NCBI RefSeq assembly: GCF_004403065.1
Contig: NZ_SOHA01000027.1
Location: forward strand, 1 to 42,287
Direction of reading: 5' to 3'
Length of the DNA stretch: 42,287 nt
Source: Cryobacterium cryoconiti
GTDB taxonomy: Bacteria > Actinomycetota > Actinomycetes > Actinomycetales > Microbacteriaceae
Part shown: in pieces, positions 25,249-34,619 of the stretch
Layout of the letters: each line of letters starts with the position of its first letter
Position numbering within the stretch: position 1 is the first letter of the stretch
The notes under the pieces: generated by a model
What the model was told of the DNA's origin: nothing
What the model saw: the letters and a program-made list of their open reading frames with translations, nothing else
The model's database searches: none
Made by a program: the position numbers and the translations under genes

Positions 25249-28200
25249 ATGAAACTTCCCGAGAGCCAGAACGGCGCCGCCAACAATCGATCCACTGGGT
25301 TCCTGCGTCGAGAACGAGCGTCGGGCCAGGTTCCCGCCGCATCCGCAGCCCGCACCTTCTCCCGATCCGTCCGGGCGCTGGCGGCAGGAACAGCAATGGC
25401 GCTGTTCGCCACCCTCGGACTGTCCACGACGGCGATGACCGCCGCCGCAGCCCCGGTCGGCCAGGGATTCACGGTCACCGCGGCCGACCTCGCCTACATT
25501 CTCAAGCAGATCAAGATTTCCGAGGCCCACGTCGCCAACACCACGTCGGCCACCGGTCCCTGCGGTGCTCTCGTCGGCACGGGGGCCAACCAGGTTCCGG
25601 ATGCCCTGACGTCCTACGGGCTCCGCACCGTGGACGGTTCCTGCAACAACCTGCTCCCCGGGCGGGAGACCTACGGTGCCGCGGACGAGGTGTTCACCCG
25701 GCTGACCACCCCGGTCTTCAGCGCGGCGGAGGCCAACCCGCCCCTCTTCGGGCCCCCGGCAGCGTCGTCCTACCAATCGACGTCCGGAAATGTCTTCGAC
25801 AGCCAGCCGCGTTCGATCAGCAACCTGATCGTTGACCAGACCTCGACCAACCCGGCGGCGGTCGCCGCGGCCGGCACGCCCGTGCGCACCCAGGGCAACC
25901 TCGGGATCGTGCCGTGCACCACCGACCCCCAGCCGCTGGCCGACCCTGCCGTCGACGGCGTCCCGGCGGGGTGCGTGCCGTCCGGGGACACCCTGTTCAT
26001 CCCCAACGTCACCACCGACGTCGGCCTCTCGCCGCCGTACAACTCCCTGTTCACCCTCTTCGGCCAGTTCTTCGACCACGGTGTCGACCAGACCGTCAAG
26101 GGCGGTGGAACGGTCTTCGTGCCACTCAACGAGGATGACCCGCTGCGGACCAAGGGTCCGGACGGCATCGCCGGAAACGGCGACGAGGTGCCGGCCAACC
26201 AGGCCTTCATGGTCCTGACCCGCGGCCAGAACCAGCCCGGCGCTGACGGCGTCCTGGGCACCGGCGACGATGTGCGCGACGCGGACAACACCGACTCGCC
26301 CTTCGTCGACCAATCTCAGACCTACACGTCCCACGCCTCCCACCAGGTATTCCTGCGGGAATACACCAACAACGTCGACGGCTTGCCGGTGTCCACCGGG
26401 AAGCTCCTCGGCGGGCCGGCCGGTCCCACCGCCGGCGGCATGGCCACGTGGGCCACGGTCAAGGCGCAGGCCCGGAATCTCCTCGGACTGGACCTTGCGG
26501 ACCAGGACGTCACCAACATCCCCCTGATGGCGGTCGACCCCTACGGCAAGTTCATTCCCGGCCCGGTCAGCGGACTCCCGCAGTATGCGACCGAGACAGG
26601 TCTGGTCGAGGGCAACCTCGCGGCCCCGGTGCCGGTGCCCGCCAACGCGCTGCACTTCAACACCCCGTTCCTGACCGACATCGCGCACAACGCTGAGCCC
26701 AAGGCGGGCCTCGTGCCCGACGGGGACTCCACGGCCTCGGCCGACTTCGCCAGCCAGCCGGCCGGCACCTACGACAACGAGATGCTGGATGCGCACTTCG
26801 CGGCCGGTGATGGACGCGTGAACGAGAACATCGGGCTCACCGCCATTCACCAGGTTTTCCACTCCGAGCACGACCGCCTGGCCGAGGAGTTCAAGACCAC
26901 CCTCACCAACGACACGTCCACCAAGGGTGTTGCGGCGCTGGCCGAATGGAAGCTGGCCGCGGGCGCGAACGGCTGGAACGGTGAACGACTGTTCCAGGCT
27001 GCTCGGTTCGTGACCGAGATGGAGTACCAGCACCTGGTGTTCGAGGAATTCGGACGCAAGATTCAGCCGGCCATCCAACCCTTCCTCTCGTACAACACCG
27101 ACGTCAACCCGGCCGTCACGGCGGAGTTCGCCCACGCGGTCTACCGCTTCGGTCACTCGATGCTGACCGAGACGATTTCCCGCACCAACTCGGACGGAAC
27201 CGACAACTCCATCTCCCTGCTGGAGGGCTTCCTGAATCCGCCGTCCTACACCGACGGCGGTAGCGCAGGCTCCCTCACCTCCGAACAGGCGGCCGGCAGT
27301 GTGATCATGGGCATGAGCGACCAGGTCGGCAACGAACTCGATGAGTTCGTGACCGACACCCTCCGCAGCAACCTGCTCGGTCTGCCCCTGGACCTCGCGG
27401 CGATCAACATGACCCGTGCCCGGTCGGAGGGCGTCCCCCCGCTGAACGAGGTGCGGCGCCAGATCAACGAGGTCACGAGCGACGGCCAGCTGGCCCCGTA
27501 TACCAGCTGGGCCGACTTCGGGCAGAACCTCAAGCACCCGGAATCGCTGACCAACTTCGTGGCGGCCTACGGCACCTACCCGACCGTCACCGCCGAATCG
27601 ACGCTGGCCGGCAAACGGGCGGCAGCCACGGCGATCGTCGACCCAGGCCCGGGCATCTCACCTACCGCCGACGCGCTGGACTTCATGAACAGTGCGGGGC
27701 CCTGGGCCGGCCAGGAGACCGGCCTGAACAAAGTTGATCTCTGGGTCGGTGGACTCGCCGAGAAGACGAACCTCTTCGGCGGCCTCCTCGGCAGCACGTT
27801 CAACTACGTGTTCGAGAACCAGATGACCGACCTGCAGAACGGTGACCGTTTCTACTACCTGGTGCGCACCCCCGGCATGAACCTGCGGGCCGCACTCGAG
27901 GGCAACTCGTTCGCCGAGATGATCATGCGCAACACCGACGCGCACACCTTGAAAGCGGATGCGTTCGCAACGGCCGACTGCAAGTTCCAGCTGGGAAATC
28001 TGGCCGGGACCGAAGCGGGATATCTCGCCTCCGGGCCGGCCGTGACCGATGACCCGGCCTCAGAATGCAACGAGGGCGCGCTGCTCCTGCGCAAGCCGGA
28101 CGGCACGATCCAGTACCGGGCCATCAACTCTGAGGACCCGTCCGGCATCAACGGCCAGGGCGTCTACAACGGCACCGCTGGAGTCGACCGGGTCGCCGGC

Positions 28201-30699
28201 GGCAACGACAACGACACCGTCCTCGGCAACGAGGGCGACGACGTGATCGACGGCCAGGGCGGCGATGACGTCGTTCTCGGCGGCGAGGGCAACGACCGGA
28301 TCACCGACTCCGCCGGTGACGACGTGCCGAAGGGCGGTCCGGGCAACGACTACATCAACGCCGGTATCGGCCTCGATATCCTGATGCCCGGTGACGGCAA
28401 GGACTTCACCCTCGGTGGCGGCAACGACAACGAGACCTTCGCCGGCGAGGGCGACGACTTCGCTCATGCGGGTGACGGTAACGACGTCGTGTTCGGCGAC
28501 GGCGGCGACGACTGGATCCAGGGCGGATCGGGCATCGACCTGCTGATCGGTGACCACGGGGCGCCGTTCTTCGACGACCCGGCCCAGACCAAGCCCGGCA
28601 ACGACGTTTTCGTCGGCCAGTCCGGCGCGAACGATTACGACGGTGAGGGCGGCGACGACATCATGTCGTCGAACGCGACCATCGACCGGTACGCTGCGGC
28701 CGCCGGGTTCGACTGGGTCATCCACCAGTACGACACGGTGGCGGCCGACGACGACATGATGATCAACAACAACCTGGTGGGCGTCCCGCTCCCGGTCGTG
28801 GTCAACCGCGACCGGTGGCAGGAGACGGAGGCCAACTCCGGCTCCCGGTTCAACGACGTCATCCGCGGTGACGACGCAGTGCCCAGCACCGTCGGTGGTG
28901 CCGGCTTCAGCGGCTGCGACGTGCTCGACCAGGCCGGCATCGACCGCATCAGCGGTCTGGGAGCCATCCTCCCAGTGCCGAGCACACCGCTCGGACCCGT
29001 GGAAGCGGCATCCGCGATGGGTGCCTGCCCGCTCGAGGGCCCCGTCTGGGGCGATGGCAACATCCTCCTCGGCGGTCTCGGCGGCGACACTCTTGAGGGT
29101 CGCGGCGGCGACGACGTCATCGACGGCGACCGGTACCTGCGGGTGCGGATCAGTGTTCGAGACGGCGCCGGCACCGAGATCGGCAGCACCGAGCTGATGG
29201 AACGTCCCTACCAGGCCGGCAACACGCGCACCCTGGCAGCGGATGTCGCATCCGGCGTCATCGACCCCGGCAATCTGGTCGTGATGCGCGAGATCGTCTC
29301 CCCGACTGCGGCCGAGACCGCCGGCCAGATCGACTCGGCCGTGTTCTCCGATGTGGCCGCGAACTACACCGTGACGACCGTCGGAGGAGCCCTCGGCTCT
29401 CCCGGAGCCGTCACGACCGTGGTGCACAACGGGGCTGGCCAGAACGGCACCGACACCCTGCGCAACGTGGAACGACTGCTGTTCTCCGACAGTGTGGTCC
29501 CCGGTGTTCCCACCATCGGCCCCGCGGTCGCCGGCAACGCGCAGGCCACAGTGAGCTGGACCGCATCCGCTGTCGGCGTTCCCACCGGCTTCCTGGTGCG
29601 GGTGCTCGACGCGGCCGGGGCCCCGGTCGGTGTCGACCGGGTGGTCGTGGCCGGTCAGACCAGCCTGATCGTGACCGGTCTGACCAACGGCTCCAGCTAC
29701 ACCTTCCAGGTGGCGGCGACCAACGAATTGGGCACGAGCGCATTCTCGGCTCCGTCCAACGCGGTGACACCGCTCGTGCCGCCGGCCGTAGCCGGAGCAC
29801 CCACCATAGGAACCCCGACAGCCGGCGTCGCCTCGGCGACCGTCAACTGGACCGCCCCTGCCGCCAACGGCGGATCGGCGATCACCGGATACTCGGTGCG
29901 GGTGTTCTCCGGAACCACACTGGTTCGCACCCAGGCGGTCACCGGAAACGTCGGAACGGTCGTGGTGGCCGGTCTCACCAACGGAACGGCGTACACGTTC
30001 GACGTGGCGGCGGTCAACGCGGCGGGAACGAGCGCCTTCTCGGCTCGCTCCGTGGCGGTGACTCCGCGAACGGAGTTCGTCGCACCCACCGTGACGACTC
30101 GGACGCCGGCCTCCGGCGCCCGTGCGGTTAGCCAGACCGCGAATCTGAGTGCAACATTCAGTGAACCGGTCACGGGAGTCAACGGCACGAGGTTCGTGCT
30201 GCGGCTCGGCGCCACGGTGATCCCCGCCGTGGTGACCTACAACGCGGCGACCCGGGTGGCGACTCTGAACCCGAACGCGACGCTGGCGGCCGACACGACC
30301 TATACGGCCACCCTCTCGGGCGTGACCGACACGGCGGGCAATACGATGACGGCCAGCTCCTGGACCTTCATCACCGGCCCGGCACCGACCATCACCTCGA
30401 TGAATCCCGCACCGGGAGTCACCGGGATCGCGCGCGACCGGAACGTGGTTGTGGGCTTCAGTGAAGCCATCACCGGCGTCACCGCGACGACGGTGCGGAT
30501 CACCCGGGTCTCGAACGGATCCGTGGTCGCAGGCACGATCACGCTGACGAACGCGAACCGACGCCTGACGATCAACCCGAACGCCACGCTGCTGGCCAAC
30601 ACCCGGTACCGCGTCACCATCACCGGTGGCACGGGCGCTGTGCGGGACCTGGCCGGCAACCCGCTCGCCACCCGCACCTGGGTGTTCACGACCCGCTAG
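25249..30699 (+). CDS. Secreted animal-type haem peroxidase with Ca-binding repeats, FN3 and Ig-like domains (MopA-like)
   Basis: The 1,816-residue protein starts at ATG 25249 after AAGAGGCAGG. A long signal peptide ends near residue 70 (RALAAGTAMALFATLGL...AAAA). The haem peroxidase domain spans about 75-960. Distal FGQFFDH has D276/H277. GDGRVNEN has R523 and E526, the catalytic Arg and haem-linking Glu of the myeloperoxidase family. The proximal His is H636 in RFGHSM. Hemolysin-type GGxGxD calcium repeats (about 983-1143, with another near 1285) are followed by two FN3 domains (about 1417-1608) and two Big_5-type Ig-like domains (about 1609-1816). Peroxidase plus calcium repeats is the layout of the Mn(II)-oxidising peroxidases of alphaproteobacteria; phenols or halides are other possible substrates. 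It is followed 92 bp later by a multicopper oxidase gene. Confidence 0.93.
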   Translation: MKLPESQNGAANNRSTGFLRRERASGQVPAASAARTFSRSVRALAAGTAMALFATLGLSTTAMTAAAAPVGQGFTVTAADLAYILKQIKISEAHVANTTSATGPCGALVGTGANQVPDALTSYGLRTVDGSCNNLLPGRETYGAADEVFTRLTTPVFSAAEANPPLFGPPAASSYQSTSGNVFDSQPRSISNLIVDQTSTNPAAVAAAGTPVRTQGNLGIVPCTTDPQPLADPAVDGVPAGCVPSGDTLFIPNVTTDVGLSPPYNSLFTLFGQFFDHGVDQTVKGGGTVFVPLNEDDPLRTKGPDGIAGNGDEVPANQAFMVLTRGQNQPGADGVLGTGDDVRDADNTDSPFVDQSQTYTSHASHQVFLREYTNNVDGLPVSTGKLLGGPAGPTAGGMATWATVKAQARNLLGLDLADQDVTNIPLMAVDPYGKFIPGPVSGLPQYATETGLVEGNLAAPVPVPANALHFNTPFLTDIAHNAEPKAGLVPDGDSTASADFASQPAGTYDNEMLDAHFAAGDGRVNENIGLTAIHQVFHSEHDRLAEEFKTTLTNDTSTKGVAALAEWKLAAGANGWNGERLFQAARFVTEMEYQHLVFEEFGRKIQPAIQPFLSYNTDVNPAVTAEFAHAVYRFGHSMLTETISRTNSDGTDNSISLLEGFLNPPSYTDGGSAGSLTSEQAAGSVIMGMSDQVGNELDEFVTDTLRSNLLGLPLDLAAINMTRARSEGVPPLNEVRRQINEVTSDGQLAPYTSWADFGQNLKHPESLTNFVAAYGTYPTVTAESTLAGKRAAATAIVDPGPGISPTADALDFMNSAGPWAGQETGLNKVDLWVGGLAEKTNLFGGLLGSTFNYVFENQMTDLQNGDRFYYLVRTPGMNLRAALEGNSFAEMIMRNTDAHTLKADAFATADCKFQLGNLAGTEAGYLASGPAVTDDPASECNEGALLLRKPDGTIQYRAINSEDPSGINGQGVYNGTAGVDRVAGGNDNDTVLGNEGDDVIDGQGGDDVVLGGEGNDRITDSAGDDVPKGGPGNDYINAGIGLDILMPGDGKDFTLGGGNDNETFAGEGDDFAHAGDGNDVVFGDGGDDWIQGGSGIDLLIGDHGAPFFDDPAQTKPGNDVFVGQSGANDYDGEGGDDIMSSNATIDRYAAAAGFDWVIHQYDTVAADDDMMINNNLVGVPLPVVVNRDRWQETEANSGSRFNDVIRGDDAVPSTVGGAGFSGCDVLDQAGIDRISGLGAILPVPSTPLGPVEAASAMGACPLEGPVWGDGNILLGGLGGDTLEGRGGDDVIDGDRYLRVRISVRDGAGTEIGSTELMERPYQAGNTRTLAADVASGVIDPGNLVVMREIVSPTAAETAGQIDSAVFSDVAANYTVTTVGGALGSPGAVTTVVHNGAGQNGTDTLRNVERLLFSDSVVPGVPTIGPAVAGNAQATVSWTASAVGVPTGFLVRVLDAAGAPVGVDRVVVAGQTSLIVTGLTNGSSYTFQVAATNELGTSAFSAPSNAVTPLVPPAVAGAPTIGTPTAGVASATVNWTAPAANGGSAITGYSVRVFSGTTLVRTQAVTGNVGTVVVAGLTNGTAYTFDVAAVNAAGTSAFSARSVAVTPRTEFVAPTVTTRTPASGARAVSQTANLSATFSEPVTGVNGTRFVLRLGATVIPAVVTYNAATRVATLNPNATLAADTTYTATLSGVTDTAGNTMTASSWTFITGPAPTITSMNPAPGVTGIARDRNVVVGFSEAITGVTATTVRITRVSNGSVVAGTITLTNANRRLTINPNATLLANTRYRVTITGGTGAVRDLAGNPLATRTWVFTTR

Positions 30700-30711
30700 G
30701 CACCACCCCCT

Positions 30712-30751
30712 CAACCGGCCGGCGGCGCATCCACTGGTCGCCGGCCGGTTG
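30712..30751. terminator. Strong hairpin between peroxidase and multicopper oxidase genes
   Basis: A perfect 13-bp inverted repeat, CAACCGGCCGGCG at 30712-30724 and CGCCGGCCGGTTG at 30739-30751, has a 14-base loop and sits 12 bp after the peroxidase stop. No U-tract follows. It could end part of the transcripts or protect the 3' end of the long peroxidase message, giving unequal expression of the two oxidase genes. Confidence 0.65.
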
Positions 30752-30791
30752 TCCCCCTCTCACCCAACTCGCGTAGCCGCAGGGAGAGATC

Positions 30792-32477
30792 ATGACCACA
30801 CGCAGGGAAGTTCTTCAACTGGGAGCCCTCGGCGCTCTCGGAATCGTCGGCACGAAAGGTGGCGACGACACACCGGACCCGGCTGTGCCGCTTCAGACCA
30901 CGAGCCTGCTGGCTGCGCAGAACATGCCCGTTCCCTACGCGGGCGTCTTTCGCCGGCCGCCGGAGCTGGTGCCCTATGAAACCGGCTTCGATGATGGGGA
31001 CCCGGCACGGCCCTACGAACGCTTCGCCCTCACCCAGAAACTCGGTCAGGCCCAGCTGGTTCCCGGCCTGTCGACGACGATCGCCGGTTACAACGGGATC
31101 TTTCCCGGCCCGACCATCCGTGCGCGTCAGGGAACGCGCACCGAGGTGCGCATTCGCAACGGCCTCCCGCAGGCCGGCCTGCTGCATCCGGGCGCCTTCC
31201 GCACGGTCACGCACCTGCACGGTTCCGCCTCGCTGCCGCAGTACGACGGCTACGCCAGCGACTTCACCGCGCCCGGCAACGTCAAGAACTATCACTATCC
31301 CAACTGGCAGACCGCCCGCACGCTCTGGTACCACGACCACAACCAGCACGTCACGGCCCAGAACGTGTATGCGGGCCTCGCCGGCTTCTATCCGATGGCC
31401 GATCGATTCGAGCAGGCCCAACTCCCGCAGGGGGAATACGACGTGCCGCTGATGGTGTCGGATGCCATGTTCAAGGCCGACGGGTCGCTCGGCTACAACG
31501 ACAACGGCCGTAAGGGTCTGTGGGGCGATGTCATCCTGGTCAACGGGGTGCCCTGGCCGACGATGAAGGTCAAGCCACGGATCTACCGGTTCCGGATGCT
31601 GGTCGCGTCCATAGCCCGCTCCTATCGCCCCACCCTGTCAACCCGCGACCCGGTGTACATCGTCGGAACGGATGCGGGCATGGTGCCCGTCGTCCAGGCT
31701 GTCCAGTCCTGGCGGCAGGGCACGGCCGAACGGTATGAGGTGCTGATCGACTTCCGCAAGTACCGCGCGGGACAGCTGATCGAACTCCGCAACCTGAGCA
31801 ACAAGAACAACATCGACTTCGCCAACACCAACAAGATCATGCGATTCGAGGTCGTGGCGGATTCCGGCCCTGCGTCGCTGAACCGTATCCCCAGCACGCT
31901 GGACGACGGTGGCGCCTTGAACCCGGCTCGCGGTGGAGTGGCGACCATGAGCCTTCAGCCGGCAATGGCCAAGGCCAAGCGGAGCCTCACGGTGGATCGG
32001 ACCGGGGGTGAGTGGTCGATCAACGGCGTGACCTGGGCCGATGTCGAAAAGTCCGGCTACTCCAGGTTGTTCGGCAACCCGCAGCCCTACGACATCGAGG
32101 AGTGGACGCTGATCAATGCGTCGGGTGGTTGGTTCCATCCGCTTCATGTGCACCTGGTCGACGCGAAAATCATCGGCCGCAACACGAATCGTGGGAAACC
32201 GTTCGCGTGGGAGAACGGACCCAAGGACGTCGTCTACCTCGGAGAGAACGAATCAGCGACAATTCTGACGCAATTCGACACCGGCCCCGGCGCGGGCGGC
32301 CGCTACATGATCCACTGTCACAATCTGGTCCACGAGGACCACGACATGATGGTGCAGTTCGCGGTCGGCGACTGGCGGGTCAACGATCCCGTCACCACGG
32401 ACCCGCCCGTGCCGGACACCACCCCTCTCGGCTCCTTCCCGCCGGCCTACCGGCCTGGCTATCCGGCGGGATATTGA
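30792..32477 (+). CDS. Multicopper oxidase (CotA/bilirubin-oxidase type), possible Tat signal
   Basis: The 561-residue enzyme starts at ATG 30792 after GGGAGAG. The N-terminus MTTRREVLQLGALGALGIVG has the twin Arg and hydrophobic stretch of a Tat signal, though it is short and has no clear AxA site. All four copper motifs are intact: HLHG, WYHDHNQH, HPLHVHL and HCHNLVHEDHDMM. The last carries the type-1 copper Cys, both His and the axial Met, as in CotA (HCHxxxHEDxDMM). It should oxidise phenols, bilirubin or metal ions such as Mn(II) or Cu(I) with O2 reduced to water outside the cell. It forms a unit with the lipoprotein gene one base downstream and probably the peroxidase upstream. Confidence 0.94.
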   Translation: MTTRREVLQLGALGALGIVGTKGGDDTPDPAVPLQTTSLLAAQNMPVPYAGVFRRPPELVPYETGFDDGDPARPYERFALTQKLGQAQLVPGLSTTIAGYNGIFPGPTIRARQGTRTEVRIRNGLPQAGLLHPGAFRTVTHLHGSASLPQYDGYASDFTAPGNVKNYHYPNWQTARTLWYHDHNQHVTAQNVYAGLAGFYPMADRFEQAQLPQGEYDVPLMVSDAMFKADGSLGYNDNGRKGLWGDVILVNGVPWPTMKVKPRIYRFRMLVASIARSYRPTLSTRDPVYIVGTDAGMVPVVQAVQSWRQGTAERYEVLIDFRKYRAGQLIELRNLSNKNNIDFANTNKIMRFEVVADSGPASLNRIPSTLDDGGALNPARGGVATMSLQPAMAKAKRSLTVDRTGGEWSINGVTWADVEKSGYSRLFGNPQPYDIEEWTLINASGGWFHPLHVHLVDAKIIGRNTNRGKPFAWENGPKDVVYLGENESATILTQFDTGPGAGGRYMIHCHNLVHEDHDMMVQFAVGDWRVNDPVTTDPPVPDTTPLGSFPPAYRPGYPAGY

Positions 32478-32478
32478 C

Positions 32479-33267
32479 ATGTCTGCGGTTTTGAGGCCGG
32501 TCGCGGTCGTGCTGCTGGTCATCGGGTTGACCGGCTGCTCGACCGTTGCCCAACCTGGCCTCAAATCGGAGCCGCCGGCCGGCACCGCGGTGCTGGCCGG
32601 CGAGCCGGGAGCGGACCTCGGAAACGGACGCCCCGCGGTGACCTTCGACGGCTTGATGGTGCGTCGACGGGTCGTGGTCGCCATCCGCCCCCGGGAGAGC
32701 GCAGATCTGGTGTCGCTCCGCGGGCAGCTGGATCAGGCGGCGCACCGCCTTGGGCTGTCCCTGGCGGATATCTCACCCACGGTGCTCGACGCCGACGTGC
32801 TGGAAGAGCTGGGGCCGCAGTTGGTCGTCACGCTTCCCGAGGGCGGCACCGTCGACGATGCCGGACGCCTGATCGACCTGACCCCGTCGTTCGGCGGAGC
32901 GTTTCCGGATGCCGTCCAATTCCAGATCGGTCCAGTGCTGGTCCATGACCTCCGATTCGCGGTGCGCACGGCTGATCCGCGGACGCTTCGAGAGGCGATC
33001 GAACGGGAAGGGATCCTCGCGGACGCGCTCGGCACCTATTCCAGCACCACGGGAACCGAGGAACTGCGGATCGACTACACCGGTCCGCTGCTCAGCGACG
33101 ACCTGATCCAGTCGATCCGGGCGGGGATCGCGGGTCCGGCGCGGTCCGAGCCGGGCGACGTCTCCGTGTCACCGCGATCGACCGAGGGGGACGGAGTGCA
33201 GATGGAGTCGGAGCCGCCACCCGGTTCCGCACCGCCGCTGACGCCCCATGGCCACACCGGAGGTTAG
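32479..33267 (+). CDS. Lipoprotein of unknown function following the multicopper oxidase
   Basis: The 262-residue protein has a signal peptide and lipobox (LLVIGLTGCSTV, Cys about residue 20), so it should be tethered to the outer face of the membrane. The rest is a mixed alpha/beta domain (about 55-215; RRRVVVAIRPRESADLVSLR, LDADVLEELGPQLVVTLPEGG, PVLVHDLRFAVRTADPRTLREAIE) and a Pro/Ser/Glu-rich tail. I do not recognise the family. ATG 32479 begins one base after the oxidase stop, so the two are co-translated, which suggests a copper, haem or electron-transfer accessory role for the oxidases (inference). Its 3' end overlaps the convergent histidine kinase gene by 4 bp. Confidence 0.8.
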   Translation: MSAVLRPVAVVLLVIGLTGCSTVAQPGLKSEPPAGTAVLAGEPGADLGNGRPAVTFDGLMVRRRVVVAIRPRESADLVSLRGQLDQAAHRLGLSLADISPTVLDADVLEELGPQLVVTLPEGGTVDDAGRLIDLTPSFGGAFPDAVQFQIGPVLVHDLRFAVRTADPRTLREAIEREGILADALGTYSSTTGTEELRIDYTGPLLSDDLIQSIRAGIAGPARSEPGDVSVSPRSTEGDGVQMESEPPPGSAPPLTPHGHTGG

Positions 33268-34619
33268 GCGCGATCGACTGCAGCGACAATGCGGGTTCCG
33301 TGACCGACCCGCGACGCGATCTCCAGGGTGCCGCCGGTCACGAGGATGGTGTCCCGGATGATCCGCAGACCGACATGCCCGTCCGGGGGGTCGGCCTCCG
33401 GATCGAAACCGCAGCCATCGTCTCGGATGGACAGCTCGATGCGGTCGGCATCCTGCTCCACAGAGAGTTCAAGGCTCTGTGCCCCGGCATGCGTCATCGC
33501 GTTGGTGAGCGCTTCCCGGGCGACCCGGTACAGGATGGCCGATCGATCTCGGTCGAGGTCCAGGCGATCCGGAAGGTGGAGCCGCACCTCGATTCCGCGC
33601 TCCGTCAGTGGATCGGCAAGGCGCCGTAACCCTTCGATCAGGCCGAGTTGCTCCAGGCCGGGTGGGTAGAGTTCTCCGGTCATAGCTCGCAGGGTGCTCA
33701 CATTGCGTTGCAGGATCACGCGGGCTCGAATGATCAGAGAACGTCGTGCGCCGGATTCGAGCTTGTCCTCCGCTTCCAGTGCATAGGAGAGCCCCGCCAG
33801 GTCCTGGATGACCTCGTCGTGCAGGTCGCGCGCGATGCGCCGGCGTTCCAGATCCGAGGCCCGGATCGCGTGCTGGAGCAGCTGCCGCCTGGACGCCTGG
33901 TCCACCTGGATTCTGCGGGCGAGTCGGATCGCGGGCGGCAGTTGCGCCAGTTGCAGCACCATGAGGGCCAGCAGGAAGGCCGGGGTCATGCTGAGGAGCA
34001 GGCTGGCCTGCTCGTCGTGCACCGTCTGGTCATCGAAGTAGGCCTCGAACATCAGCGGGCGACCGGCGGCGTCCACAGCCCGCACATAGATCTCCACCAG
34101 CTCGCCCGAATCAGCCTCGTGGTCATTGTCCAGGCCATCCTGGAGTTCGAGGGAGGCACGCTCGGCCCCGCCGGCCAACAGGGGGCCGCTCCAGCGAGGA
34201 ATGTCAAAGGTGCGCCCGATCAGGGACGGGACGTCGGAGTAGAGCACGCGGCCCTGCGGATTCCACACCTTGATGCGCACGATCGATTTGTCGGCCAGCC
34301 AGGGGGCCACCCGGCTGTCGATTAATTTCAGCGCCGCCGGGTCTCCGGCGATGACCTCGTCCGTGATCAGCGGTCCCACGGTGTAGTCGGCCAGGTGATG
34401 GGTGATCACGGTGGCGTCGTCGAGGGTATGGTTCTCCGCCTGCGCCCGAATCCAGAGCGCAACCGGGACGGACACGGAGATCAGAACGAGCAGGCCGATC
34501 ATCAGAAAGCGGGAGACGGCGGAACGTACCTCGGACTTCTCCGCCGCAGTGGCGCCGTCGGGGTGGCGGAAATCCCAGGCACGGGCGGCCGGCCTCGGCA
34601 TCCGTGCCCGGCTACGCAC
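33264..34619 (-). CDS. Membrane sensor histidine kinase (NarL/DesK type)
   Basis: The 451-residue kinase has two membrane helices (about 37-57 and 206-226) flanking an extracellular sensor domain of about 150 residues with no family I can name. It is a PAS/Cache-like candidate (IVRIKVWNPQGRVLYSDVPSLIGRTF; LVEIYVRAVDAAGRPLMFEAYF). HisKA_3 has the phospho-acceptor H267 in RRRIARDLHDEVIQDLAGL. HATPase_c motifs are REALTNAMTHAG and DDGCGFD..GHVGLRII. GTG 34619 overlaps the response regulator stop by 8 bp; ATG 34601 is an alternative start. It is encoded tail-to-tail with the oxidase lipoprotein. The sensor faces the same compartment as the oxidases and may detect their substrate or product. Confidence 0.92.
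   Translation of the reverse strand: MRSRARMPRPAARAWDFRHPDGATAAEKSEVRSAVSRFLMIGLLVLISVSVPVALWIRAQAENHTLDDATVITHHLADYTVGPLITDEVIAGDPAALKLIDSRVAPWLADKSIVRIKVWNPQGRVLYSDVPSLIGRTFDIPRWSGPLLAGGAERASLELQDGLDNDHEADSGELVEIYVRAVDAAGRPLMFEAYFDDQTVHDEQASLLLSMTPAFLLALMVLQLAQLPPAIRLARRIQVDQASRRQLLQHAIRASDLERRRIARDLHDEVIQDLAGLSYALEAEDKLESGARRSLIIRARVILQRNVSTLRAMTGELYPPGLEQLGLIEGLRRLADPLTERGIEVRLHLPDRLDLDRDRSAILYRVAREALTNAMTHAGAQSLELSVEQDADRIELSIRDDGCGFDPEADPPDGHVGLRIIRDTILVTGGTLEIASRVGHGTRIVAAVDRA

Noticed and set aside
28060..30714. 884-codon open frame antisense to the peroxidase C-terminal repeats
   Set aside because: The peroxidase frame shows calcium-binding, FN3 and Ig-like motifs. The antisense frame is a Val/Asp/Gly/His/Arg-rich mirror of the repeats with no motif of its own.
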